Below, piece after piece: positions 8,607-16,467 of a stretch of DNA of 64,000 nucleotides; position 1 is the first letter of the stretch; every line of letters starts with the position of its first letter. The DNA comes from Vondammii sp040505895 (GTDB taxonomy: Bacteria > Pseudomonadota > Gammaproteobacteria > Chromatiales > Chromatiaceae). The notes beneath the pieces were generated by a model. That model did not search any database. It was not told the DNA's origin and saw only the letters and a list, made by a program, of their open reading frames with translations. The stretch spans positions 310,001 to 374,000 of the forward strand of contig JBEVXU010000016.1 of assembly GCA_040505895.1 (NCBI GenBank), in the 5' to 3' direction. The position numbers and the translations under genes are program-made.

Positions 8607-8759
8607 ATAACTATTCAGCTATACCTGTTATTGAGACTGTATTCCCCAGGGGTCGGAGTCGATTGCGCCAAGATTGATGGTAAATCCCCCTTTTTACGTC
8701 GCAATCGACTCCGACCCCGGCCAAAATACCCTTGTAAACAGGCGTAGCTGAATAGTTAC
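8607..8759. mobile_element. 153-bp MITE-like element with 8-bp target duplication
   Basis: Imperfect 21-bp terminal inverted repeats lie at 8607-8627 (ATAACTATTCAGCTA...) and 8739-8759 (...TAGCTGAATAGTTAC). They are flanked by the direct repeat AAATACGC at 8599-8606 and 8760-8767. The undisturbed copy of the same locus (about 1600-1617) has a single related site, which shows the inserted length exactly. There is no coding frame. Inside is a second palindrome with 19-bp perfect arms (8649-8667 and 8700-8718, core GGGGTCGGAGTCGATTGC). Confidence 0.85.
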
Positions 8760-8780
8760 AAATACGCCTTAAATAAAAAA

Positions 8781-8802
8781 GGGGCGACCCGAAGGCCGCC
8801 CC
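8781..8802 (-). terminator. Rho-independent terminator of the idr operon
   Basis: On the minus strand: a 9-bp GC stem, TTCG loop and T-rich tail (8780 to 8770), 31 bp after the idrA stop codon. Strong, textbook form. Confidence 0.9.
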
Positions 8803-8832
8803 TTAATCACCACTTAATGGTATGCGTCAGGA

Positions 8833-11526
8833 TCAGACGATGTTACGAGGTGCGAAGGACATGGAGCGGAACTCGCTCTTGTACTTCGACTCGCCGATCT
8901 TCTTGACCTTGGCGTTACCCATCTTGTAGTTGTAGTTACCAGAGATCTGGTCAGGCACACGACCCTGCAGCACGTTGCTGGGCTGGGAAGTGTTGATGAA
9001 GTAGGAGTACATGGTCCCCTTCTTCACGTGAGGAGTGACAATCGCCACTGCCGTCACAGCTGCCTTGTCCAACTTGATCCAGCCGTTCTTCATCAGATCT
9101 GCAAAGTTGAAGTCAGATCCATGCACACCTTTTACAGTCTGCGTGAAGTTAGGCACACGATCACTGTAGAGCATCACCTGATCACCAGACTCGATACCAC
9201 GTTTAGCGGCATCATCCGGGTGAATCTCGGTCCAGTTCTCAGGCCAACGCTGGGCGATGTATGCACGACGATCCACATCATCGAAGCCTGACTGCCAGAC
9301 CTCATTGATACGACCGTTGGTGTGCCATAGCTCATCACCCTTAGGCTTCATCCACGCCCAGTAGTCAGAGAAGAGACTCCATGGGTGTTTCTGAATGTTG
9401 ACACGACCGGTCTGCGAGTTGAAGTGCGTACCCTTCTTGTTGACCATGTTGGCGCCTTTGGTACGGCCCTCTGCCACCATCTGCTCTTGAGTCACAGTGG
9501 TGTCGTGCAGACGGGTGGTACCCAACAACTCGCCAGTCTCATAGTTGTAGAAGGTTGGGCCCTGAATACCGTCGGTACCCAGTTCACGCAGCTTCTCATG
9601 CAGGGTCTTACCCTCTTTATGGGCTGCAACCTTGATCATGTGGTAAGCCTTGCGGTTGCCACGGCTGAAGCGTGAGGACTCTTCGCAGACCTGATTGGCG
9701 TCTTTCCAATCGTAGCCGTCGAAGCCCATACGCTTAGCCAGTTGAGCAATGATCCACCAATCCGGCTTCGAATCACCCGGAGCATCCATGAACTTGGAGT
9801 AGAGACGGAGACGACGCTCGCCGTTTGCACGGACAAAGTCAGACTCACCCCAGGTTGCCGCCGGCAGAACGATGTCGGCGAACTTGGAACCGATGGGATC
9901 GCGCAGGTAGATATCCTGATCGAGTACCACGGTACCACCGGAGTCCATACGCTTCTTCAGCGTATCGATGATCTCAGCCTTGTCGAAGGAGCGCACCTGA
10001 TGAGGATTCATGGTGACAAACTCTTCGAACTTGGCGTTCAAGCCGGCAGAACCACACATGGCTTGAATCCAAGTGGTACCAACAACGTGAGCAAAGCGTG
10101 TATTACCCTGGTAGAAGTAACGATCGCAATCGAGCGCTTGACGACGACGACCAGGACGCTTCTGAGGAGACTTGTTACGTGAGTAACCGCCACCGCCGGT
10201 ACCACCACGTTGGTGACCACCGAAGCGACCGACAACCTGACCAGGACGACCACCGGCACCACAGATAGTAGCCAGAGAACTGACTGCATTGGTGTTACCG
10301 GTATTGTTGGACCAGTAGAAGCCTTTCTCGATACCCAGAGAAGCTTTTACACGAGTACCGTCAGCCTTGGGCTTGGCCAGCCACTCAGCTGCCTGGTAGA
10401 TCTGCTCAACAGGAATGTTGGCAATTTTGGCCGCTTCCTTGGGATCGCAGTCCTTCTGGGAGAGGTTCCACTTTTTGTAGTCCTCGAAGCCTTTGGTCTG
10501 GAACTTGCCCCAAGTGGTACGCCACTGCCAAGGAGTGTTACGGGTACCCTGGCCGAAGCCTGAACTGGAACCCCACTTGTCGTTGACCCACTTCTTGATC
10601 CACTCGCTGTCTTCCCAGCCATTCTCAAGAATGACACGGGCGATAGCACCCAGGACCGGAGTATCAGTACCTGGATCGACCTGCAGGAACAGCGCATTGC
10701 CTCTGCTCTTGGCATAGGCAAGACCGGCGGTCTCACGAACGTTCAACCAGATGGTCTTCATGCCGCTGTCAATCGCTGGGCGAATGAACTGGTTGAAGAT
10801 CATGGTCTTAGTTTCGTAAGGATCGGTACCGCAGATCATCAGAGTGTCTGCATCACCCCAGTCCTTGTAGGCAGGACCGAAGTTATCGAAGCCGGCATCA
10901 CGGAAACCTGGTGTAGAGGTTACGTTGGCCGGCGTATCGTGCATCGTCCAGTTGGCGGTATCGATAGAGCCCTTGGAGAATTTGGAAACGGCGTAGGTGT
11001 TCTCCACATACTGGTATGAGTATTGCTTCATACCGTAGGCATTTGCACCGTGCTTCGCGATCGTGTGCTTGATCAGCTCGGCAGAGATATCCAGAGCCAT
11101 ATCCCAGGAGACCGGCTGCAGTGTACCGTTGATGCGAAGCATCGGTGACATCAGGCGATCACGGGTCGGCTTGTCAGGGTTGTAGATCTTCTGCGCAATA
11201 CAACCACCACGGATGGAGGAGTCACCGCCGATGTTGACGGCTTTGGTGTCCTTATCCGGAACGATGATGATATTGTGCGGCTTACCGTCGTGCATACCCA
11301 CGTTATGCTGGGTAGGCGCAACCCAAGCCTGCAGAGGACCGGTAGGGAAGTCGACATTGAAAGCATTATCAGCTGCTTTCATGCCGCCATCCGGTGTGCC
11401 CACGGGCCAGCGGTAGACTTTGTAGCCACAAGCGACGATGCAGTAATCGCAGCAGGTGGTTAAAACTTCCGCATTCGTGGGAGGCAGAGGAGTTTTGTCC
11501 TCAGGGAGATAGTACTTAGATGACAT
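8833..11526 (-). CDS. idrA: Iodate reductase molybdopterin subunit IdrA
   Basis: An 897-aa DMSO-reductase-superfamily protein of the arsenite-oxidase-like (AioA/IdrA) group. The N-terminus has C26-x2-C29-x3-C33 in CDYCIVACGY, close to the AioA [3Fe-4S] site CxxCxxxCGYxVYxW, and there is no fourth cysteine at the usual later position. The enzyme would bind bis-MGD molybdenum and act in the periplasm, carried there with the Tat-exported Rieske partner since it has no signal of its own. The gene ends the operon P2-P1-B-A, 13 bp after idrB, and is followed by a strong terminator. The two peroxidase genes argue for iodate reduction rather than arsenite oxidation; no aioXSR-type regulators are seen. 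Substrate is inferred from gene content. Its 3' end is duplicated at 1680-1848. Confidence 0.85.
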   Translation of the reverse strand: MSSKYYLPEDKTPLPPTNAEVLTTCCDYCIVACGYKVYRWPVGTPDGGMKAADNAFNVDFPTGPLQAWVAPTQHNVGMHDGKPHNIIIVPDKDTKAVNIGGDSSIRGGCIAQKIYNPDKPTRDRLMSPMLRINGTLQPVSWDMALDISAELIKHTIAKHGANAYGMKQYSYQYVENTYAVSKFSKGSIDTANWTMHDTPANVTSTPGFRDAGFDNFGPAYKDWGDADTLMICGTDPYETKTMIFNQFIRPAIDSGMKTIWLNVRETAGLAYAKSRGNALFLQVDPGTDTPVLGAIARVILENGWEDSEWIKKWVNDKWGSSSGFGQGTRNTPWQWRTTWGKFQTKGFEDYKKWNLSQKDCDPKEAAKIANIPVEQIYQAAEWLAKPKADGTRVKASLGIEKGFYWSNNTGNTNAVSSLATICGAGGRPGQVVGRFGGHQRGGTGGGGYSRNKSPQKRPGRRRQALDCDRYFYQGNTRFAHVVGTTWIQAMCGSAGLNAKFEEFVTMNPHQVRSFDKAEIIDTLKKRMDSGGTVVLDQDIYLRDPIGSKFADIVLPAATWGESDFVRANGERRLRLYSKFMDAPGDSKPDWWIIAQLAKRMGFDGYDWKDANQVCEESSRFSRGNRKAYHMIKVAAHKEGKTLHEKLRELGTDGIQGPTFYNYETGELLGTTRLHDTTVTQEQMVAEGRTKGANMVNKKGTHFNSQTGRVNIQKHPWSLFSDYWAWMKPKGDELWHTNGRINEVWQSGFDDVDRRAYIAQRWPENWTEIHPDDAAKRGIESGDQVMLYSDRVPNFTQTVKGVHGSDFNFADLMKNGWIKLDKAAVTAVAIVTPHVKKGTMYSYFINTSQPSNVLQGRVPDQISGNYNYKMGNAKVKKIGESKYKSEFRSMSFAPRNIV

Positions 11527-11539
11527 GTTATGACTCCTC

Positions 11540-12115
11540 CTAGGATTCCATCAGGTTTTGAGAACGGCCAAACAACAGGCCCATGACACCGACGGCGTAT
11601 ACGTCGTCACCATCCACTTCCAACAGCACCTGAGGAATACTCTGGTATGCCTGACCGGAAACGATGATACCGTGACGGGTCAAGTCGTAAGTGGAAAGAT
11701 GCAGTGGGCACTGGCCCAATACACGGTGCTCACCAACGGCCTGATACTTACCGTTCAGGAAGCCACCCTGGTGGGTGCAGAGGTAGCTGAAAGCCACCAC
11801 ATCACGTTTCCCACCAACACCACCACCTGCCTTGGCACCGTCCATATTGACGATGAAGCACTGGGAGTTACGGCCGTCATCCGGGTAATTAAAATCAACC
11901 GGAGTATTCGCTTTCAGCTGGCTCAGCTTAGCCACTAGCTTGCGTGGGTAGCCGACGACACGGGCTTTCGCCTGTGCCTGACCGGGCAGCACACCAAGAG
12001 AGATGGTGCTGACAGCAGTCGCGGCAGCGCCTGAGTACATCAGGAACTCACGACGATTCAGCATGCATTGCCCGTGGGCGGCAGCTGACTCGTCTTTCTT
12101 CTCTATATCAGTCAT
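11540..12115 (-). CDS. idrB: Iodate reductase Rieske subunit IdrB
   Basis: A 191-aa Rieske [2Fe-2S] protein with a Tat signal (NRREFLM at about residues 20-26, then a hydrophobic stretch ending near QAQA). Cluster ligands are visible as C113-T-H115 and C136-P-L-H139. It passes electrons between the periplasmic cytochrome pool and the molybdenum subunit and probably pulls IdrA through the Tat system. The ATG overlaps the stop of the preceding peroxidase gene by one base (TAATG), showing tight coupling. AioB of arsenite oxidase has the same architecture, so the assignment rests on the whole cluster. Confidence 0.87.
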   Translation of the reverse strand: MTDIEKKDESAAAHGQCMLNRREFLMYSGAAATAVSTISLGVLPGQAQAKARVVGYPRKLVAKLSQLKANTPVDFNYPDDGRNSQCFIVNMDGAKAGGGVGGKRDVVAFSYLCTHQGGFLNGKYQAVGEHRVLGQCPLHLSTYDLTRHGIIVSGQAYQSIPQVLLEVDGDDVYAVGVMGLLFGRSQNLMES

Positions 12116-13359
12116 TACTTTGCCTCCTGTGCGGCTTTGAGCTCAGCCTTGGTGAAGAGAGGTGCATAGTCAGGCATCTCCGGCTTCGCCACGGTGACCT
12201 CAGGGCCTGAGAATGCGCCAAGGAACGCGACCAGATCTTCTTTCTCCTGGTCACTCAGACCCAGGGGCTTGATCAGCTTGGACTTAGTCTCTGGGAACAG
12301 AGTGGTACGTCCCTCTTCATCAAAACCACCGCGGTCATAGAAATCCACAACCTCTTCGAGGGTGTAGAAGACACCGTTGTGCATGTAGGGTGCGGTGTAA
12401 GCGGTGTAACGCAGAGGAGCGGTACGGAACTTACCTTTATCCCACTTGTTCTTGCCACGGTAGTAGAAACCCCAATCAGACTTGGCGGTACGATAACCCT
12501 CTTGAGTCTGGCCTTTGGCATACTGCTCAAAACGGAAGGTGATCTGCGCAAGACCATCCTCTTCCCAACGTTTGTTCGGTGGAATACCGATATTGTGGAA
12601 GTCGAGGTCACTGGCCTGCTCACCGTTGTGACAGTTGATGCAGCCGCCCTTGCCTTCGAATACCGCCTTACCACGCAACTGCTCAGCACTCAGTGCAGCC
12701 TTGTCGCCTTTCAGGTATTCATCGATAGGGGTAGTAAACTTACCGGTAGTGTTCAGGGTACGCTCGAAAGCGGAGATTGCGCCCCAAACATCAGAGATCA
12801 ACGGCCATTCACTGCCGTAGACATCGTTAAAGCGTTTACGGTACTCAGGGATCAACGCCAGACGCGCTTCCATGATATCGCTCTCGCCGTTGCCGGCCAC
12901 ACCACCCTTGGCAGCAGACTTGGCCTGCTTCTCATTGGATGAAGCGGAACCGGCCCAGAACTGACGTGGGTAGTAACCACTGTTCACGACAGTCTGGCTG
13001 TTACGCCAGTGAACGGTACCGGGGTAGCCGCGGGAGAAATCCTCAGCCCATGCCCAACCCTGATCGGGCTCGTGGCAGGTTGAACAACCGGTAGAGGCGT
13101 CACCGCCAATACGTGGATCAAAGAACAGGATTTTGCCGAGCTCAACTTTAGCCGCGGTAATCTTGTTATCTGGAGGAACTGGGACATTACCCAGTGGAGC
13201 CAGCGGAGCAGGACCTTTTTTGGCCATTGCCATCGCTTTTGCGGGTGCAGCCTTGGATACTGCAGCACTCTCCTGCTTGGTAGCTTGCGCCTGACAACCG
13301 AATAGCACGGTCGCAACAGCGGCAGCAACCAGGGTAGGAGCAAATTTCTTCATACTCAT
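12115..13359 (-). CDS. idrP1: IdrP-type diheme cytochrome c peroxidase, first of two
   Basis: A 414-aa member of the bacterial diheme cytochrome c peroxidase/MauG family. Heme motifs are CSTCH (about residues 92-96) and CINCH (about 240-244), separated as usual for the family, with the conserved APYMHNGVF and LVAFLGAFSG segments. The N-terminus looks like a lipoprotein signal (VLFGC), so it is probably attached to a membrane in the periplasm. I start at ATGAGTATG because AAGGTG lies 6 nt upstream; a GTG three codons earlier overlaps that site. Paired peroxidases distinguish idr clusters from arsenite oxidase and are thought to remove peroxide or reactive iodine species. P1/P2 naming follows position only. 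Confidence 0.82.
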   Translation of the reverse strand: MSMKKFAPTLVAAAVATVLFGCQAQATKQESAAVSKAAPAKAMAMAKKGPAPLAPLGNVPVPPDNKITAAKVELGKILFFDPRIGGDASTGCSTCHEPDQGWAWAEDFSRGYPGTVHWRNSQTVVNSGYYPRQFWAGSASSNEKQAKSAAKGGVAGNGESDIMEARLALIPEYRKRFNDVYGSEWPLISDVWGAISAFERTLNTTGKFTTPIDEYLKGDKAALSAEQLRGKAVFEGKGGCINCHNGEQASDLDFHNIGIPPNKRWEEDGLAQITFRFEQYAKGQTQEGYRTAKSDWGFYYRGKNKWDKGKFRTAPLRYTAYTAPYMHNGVFYTLEEVVDFYDRGGFDEEGRTTLFPETKSKLIKPLGLSDQEKEDLVAFLGAFSGPEVTVAKPEMPDYAPLFTKAELKAAQEAK

Positions 13360-13371
13360 GGTTATCACCTT

Positions 13372-14478
13372 TTAGTTACGGGCCTTAGTCCAGTTGCTGA
13401 TGGCTTCATACTCAGCCGGGTAAGGCTGCTGCCACACATGCTTGGAACTGGTCAGTTGGTTGCCGGAGAGAGACTCCAGGAATGCCACCAGGTCTTTCTT
13501 CTCCTGGGTGCTCAGCTTCAAAGGCTTCAACATCTTGCTCTTGTTGCTGTCCTTACCACCACCTCTGTTGTAGAAATCTACAACGCCAGACAATGACTTA
13601 ACGGTGCCATTGTGCATATAAGGTGCGGTGTACTTCAGCTCACGCAGACTGGGGGTGATGAACTTACCCATGTCTTTCTCGAGGAGTGTGATATTGAAGT
13701 AACCAGGATCACGCTTCAGATTCATGTAGTCAGGAATACCCTGGAACATGGTGAAGGCGATGAAGGCCTGATGGTTCATGGGATCCATGAAGACATCAAA
13801 GTTTTCAGCAACACCGGTGTTATGGGGCTTCTGGTCAGAAAGCAGAGGGCCATTGTGACACTGGATGCAACCACCCTTGCCTTTGAATGTCTTCATGCCG
13901 CGTTTGGCGGAAGCAGACATTTTACCACTATCAAAAGGCGCACCGCTGGAGGTGAGTGTTTTCATGTACTCAGGAATAGCCTTACGAATAGAGCCGTTTG
14001 ATGGCTCACCGTAACCGGCATCCTTAAACATTTTCACATAGACAGGATCCTGCTTGGCACGCTCCTGCATGATCCGCATATCCATGTTCATGGTGTAATC
14101 TTCAGTCAACATCTCACGAGTTATATCGTTGAGGTTGGTGCCGATACGGCCATCATGGTTCCACACTTTTTTGTGTGCGACGTTGATCAGGGAGATGCTG
14201 TTGCGGAAGTGGCCGTTGCCGGGATAGCCCGGTGACAGCGCATCGGGATGCGCATAACCATTTTTAGGTTTGTGACAATCTGAGCAGGATATACCTGCAT
14301 CGCCTGAGATACGGCGATCAAAGAACAGACGTTTACCCAGTTCAGCCTTTGCAGCGTTGGTTTTCAACTGCGGCAAGGGACCGATATCCGGATACTGGCC
14401 CGCTTGAGCGCTAATTGTCACTCCCAGCCCCAGTGCTGCGGCTAGTAGTGAACGCCCGGTCGTGACTCGTACACCCAT
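13372..14478 (-). CDS. idrP2: IdrP-type diheme cytochrome c peroxidase, second of two
   Basis: A 368-aa diheme peroxidase with a cleavable signal peptide (about residues 1-26, ending AQA). Heme motifs are C65-SDC-H69 and C204-IQC-H208, followed by TAPYMHNGTV and KDLVAFLESLSG. The first gene of the idr operon; GGAGG sits 7 nt before the ATG. It is a paralogue of the downstream peroxidase (shared FFDRRISGDA/FFDPRIGGDA, PGYPG, and AFxxFxG segments) but clearly diverged, and lacks a lipobox. Expected to work in the periplasm on peroxide or on iodine intermediates. Confidence 0.82.
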   Translation of the reverse strand: MGVRVTTGRSLLAAALGLGVTISAQAGQYPDIGPLPQLKTNAAKAELGKRLFFDRRISGDAGISCSDCHKPKNGYAHPDALSPGYPGNGHFRNSISLINVAHKKVWNHDGRIGTNLNDITREMLTEDYTMNMDMRIMQERAKQDPVYVKMFKDAGYGEPSNGSIRKAIPEYMKTLTSSGAPFDSGKMSASAKRGMKTFKGKGGCIQCHNGPLLSDQKPHNTGVAENFDVFMDPMNHQAFIAFTMFQGIPDYMNLKRDPGYFNITLLEKDMGKFITPSLRELKYTAPYMHNGTVKSLSGVVDFYNRGGGKDSNKSKMLKPLKLSTQEKKDLVAFLESLSGNQLTSSKHVWQQPYPAEYEAISNWTKARN

Positions 14479-14642
14479 TGGATTTCCTCCAGGTCAATTT
14501 TTGCTTTATCGGTGTTCCGACGTTTTATTCAGAGAGCAGACAAAATTGTCGAATTTCTGAACTCTGCATTAACTGCACAATACGGGCCAAGATTTTTTAT
14601 TGTTATTTTTCCCTTACTATTCTTGGTGTTAGGTTTTTCATA

Positions 14643-14656
14643 TTGATCTACGTCAA
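14643..14656. promoter_or_regulatory. FNR/Anr-like box upstream of the idr operon
   Basis: TTGATctacGTCAA matches the FNR palindrome TTGAT-N4-ATCAA with one mismatch. It lies 165 bp before the first idr start codon in an otherwise gene-free 371-bp region (14479-14849). This suggests induction at low oxygen. A further palindrome GTTCA-AATAAA-TGAAC is at 14726-14741. Confidence 0.6.
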
Positions 14657-14849
14657 TAACACCATCCGGTAAAATTGAATAAATCGTTCCGCAAAAAAAA
14701 ACATCCCAATCAATCTATCTATTTCGTTCAAATAAATGAACACAATTGGTCAGCTTGCCCGCCGTGAAATGTGAAAGATGTACTGGTGTGGTTTCACTTC
14801 AGATTCAGCAGGTTGCACCAGGAATTACTAAATCGCCACAGATTCGGCG

Positions 14850-15455
14850 TCAATTTCCAGCAAGCAGGTAGCGCACTGCCTCAAGAATAATCGATGGACT
14901 TGTCCCGTGGGGAAAGATAAAGCGCAGATCACCTTGAGGCGTGATCAGATAGGTCACGGCGGAGTGGTTAACAGAGTAACCAAAAGCTGATCCTTCCAGC
15001 GCCACCTCGTAGTATTTGGCCCCATACAGTGCAGCCACCTCGGCCACCTCCTGCTCAGTTCCGGTAATACCTACTAAATTGGGATGAAAATATTCAACAT
15101 ATTCCTTCAGAGACTCGACGGTGTCACGCTTCGGGTCCACGCTGACAAAGACGCCCTGTACCTTGGCCAGTTCATCATCTGTCATCTCATTCAGCGCTTG
15201 GGTCATAAATGAGAGTGAGGTGGGGCAGACATCCGGGCACTTTGTATAACCAAAGTAGAGCAATACTACCTTGCCATGGAGATCTTTGAGAGAAACAGGG
15301 CCGGCTACCGATTGCAGTGTGAAATCACCGCCTAGGGGTGCCTCTTCGATAGCCGGCACCTCGTCTTTCGGTTGCAGTGCATCACCACCAGCAATCACCA
15401 GCATGGGCATTAGCAGGGTACAAAACAATACGGCAAAAATTTCTCTTTTAAACAT
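14850..15455 (-). CDS. SCO1/SenC-family copper chaperone
   Basis: A 201-aa thioredoxin-fold protein with an N-terminal signal or anchor (about residues 5-22) and the SCO copper site C73-PDV-C77 plus a conserved histidine (H164 in YSVNHSAV). SCO proteins deliver copper to, or keep reduced, the CuA site of cytochrome oxidases, and sometimes serve other copper enzymes. It is on the same strand as the idr operon but separated by about 370 bp, so it is not clearly part of it. In this window the plausible copper clients are the cupredoxin-like protein at 25027 or an oxidase elsewhere. Confidence 0.88.
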   Translation of the reverse strand: MFKREIFAVLFCTLLMPMLVIAGGDALQPKDEVPAIEEAPLGGDFTLQSVAGPVSLKDLHGKVVLLYFGYTKCPDVCPTSLSFMTQALNEMTDDELAKVQGVFVSVDPKRDTVESLKEYVEYFHPNLVGITGTEQEVAEVAALYGAKYYEVALEGSAFGYSVNHSAVTYLITPQGDLRFIFPHGTSPSIILEAVRYLLAGN

Positions 15456-15539
15456 CTCTTAATTCCTAACTCACTCGCAATAAAAATGGACAGTGTCTGC
15501 CCCCAATTACCCCCTACAAAAGCGCCCTCCCCCGCAGAT

Positions 15540-16259
15540 TTACCCTGCACCATCGAAGAGCCGAGAAATAAGCGTCACCACCGCATTCTCGACCCGCAAA
15601 ATCCGTGGCCCCAGTGTCACCGACTGCATCCCTGCCTCAACCAGTTTCTCCACCTCGTAGGGGATAAAGCCCCCCTCTGGCCCAATAGCCAGCACCATCG
15701 GCTGCTTGAGCGCAATCGGGCATGATGGGTAGTCACCGGGATGGGCCAGCAGAGCAGGCTGGTCACCGATAATTTCTGCCAGCTCATCTTCAACAAAAGG
15801 TTTGAAACGCCGTTTAAAAGTGACTCTGGGCACCTTGGTGTCGACCGCCTGCTCAAGCCCTTCCAGCAGGTAACTGTATATATACTGCTGCTCCACAACC
15901 GGACTCTGCCAGAAGCTCTTTTCAGTTTTCTGGGTGTTGACAACAATCAACTCCTTAATCCCAAGCTCCGCCACCATGCGGTAGATGCGCCGCATCATTT
16001 TGGGACGGGAGAGCGCCAGCACCAGTGTAATCGGTGTAGGTGGGGGTCGGGGTGTATCGAGTATCGGCTTGAGCTCAACGCTTTCATGATCTATCTGTGA
16101 GACTCGAGCAAATCCCATATCACCGTTGATTAAGCCAACACGAAGCTGATCACCCTCTTCGACCCGCAGCACCTTTTTCAGGTGAACAAAGCGGCGGTCA
16201 ATAAGGCGAATCGTCTCTGCGTTCAGGTAATCCTGCTGGTCAAATAGAACAATATTCAA
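15540..16259 (-). CDS. rsmE: 16S rRNA m3U1498 methyltransferase RsmE
   Basis: A 239-aa SPOUT-fold methyltransferase of normal family length. The N-terminal PUA-like part is followed by the knot region with ALSRPKMMRRIYRMVAELG, the AIGPEGGF segment that binds S-adenosylmethionine, and the conserved end SVTLGPRILRVENAVV. It methylates N3 of U1498 in 16S rRNA in the cytoplasm. It stands alone between sco and the oxidase operon and has no evident link to the respiratory genes. Confidence 0.95.
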   Translation of the reverse strand: MNIVLFDQQDYLNAETIRLIDRRFVHLKKVLRVEEGDQLRVGLINGDMGFARVSQIDHESVELKPILDTPRPPPTPITLVLALSRPKMMRRIYRMVAELGIKELIVVNTQKTEKSFWQSPVVEQQYIYSYLLEGLEQAVDTKVPRVTFKRRFKPFVEDELAEIIGDQPALLAHPGDYPSCPIALKQPMVLAIGPEGGFIPYEVEKLVEAGMQSVTLGPRILRVENAVVTLISRLFDGAG

Positions 16260-16352
16260 TTTAGCTTAGCCTGGTTGTTAGCAGAGTTCGCTGTCCTATG
16301 GTACTTACTTTAGTGTGCTCTGTGTTCCGTTTTTATTTCCGTAACAGTCCCA

Positions 16353-16385
16353 TAAAAAAGGGGGCAGGTAAAAACCTGCTCCCTT
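16353..16385 (-). terminator. Terminator of the bd-like oxidase operon
   Basis: On the minus strand, a GGGAGCAGGT/ACCTGCCCCC stem with one mismatch and a T-rich loop, then a run of T (16359-16353). It lies about 85 bp after the stop of the triheme cytochrome gene. Confidence 0.8.
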
Positions 16386-16467
16386 CGAAAACAGCCCTAG
16401 CTATCAAACTGGAAATTTGAGAGAAACTGCAGGCCGGGTCTAACAGCCTGCATTGATTCCAAACTAT

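Larger units (their letters stand above)
8527..9001. repeat. Downstream flank and 3' end of idrA (copy 2, with MITE insertion)
   Basis: The counterpart of 1535-1848. It holds the spacer downstream of idrA, the terminator and the last idrA codons. The two copies agree apart from about four substitutions and a 161-bp insertion (153-bp MITE-like element plus an 8-bp target duplication). Its outer edge touches the tRNA-Lys remnant. Confidence 0.9.

Noticed and set aside
12379..12942. A 187-codon protein opposite the idrP gene
   Set aside because: It is antisense to a well supported diheme peroxidase and has no motif; GC-rich coding regions here show many such shadow frames.
8833..14478. Arsenite oxidase (aioBA) as the name of the Mo/Rieske pair
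   Set aside because: The two diheme peroxidases in the same operon fit iodate reductase clusters, and no arsenite sensor or regulator genes are nearby.
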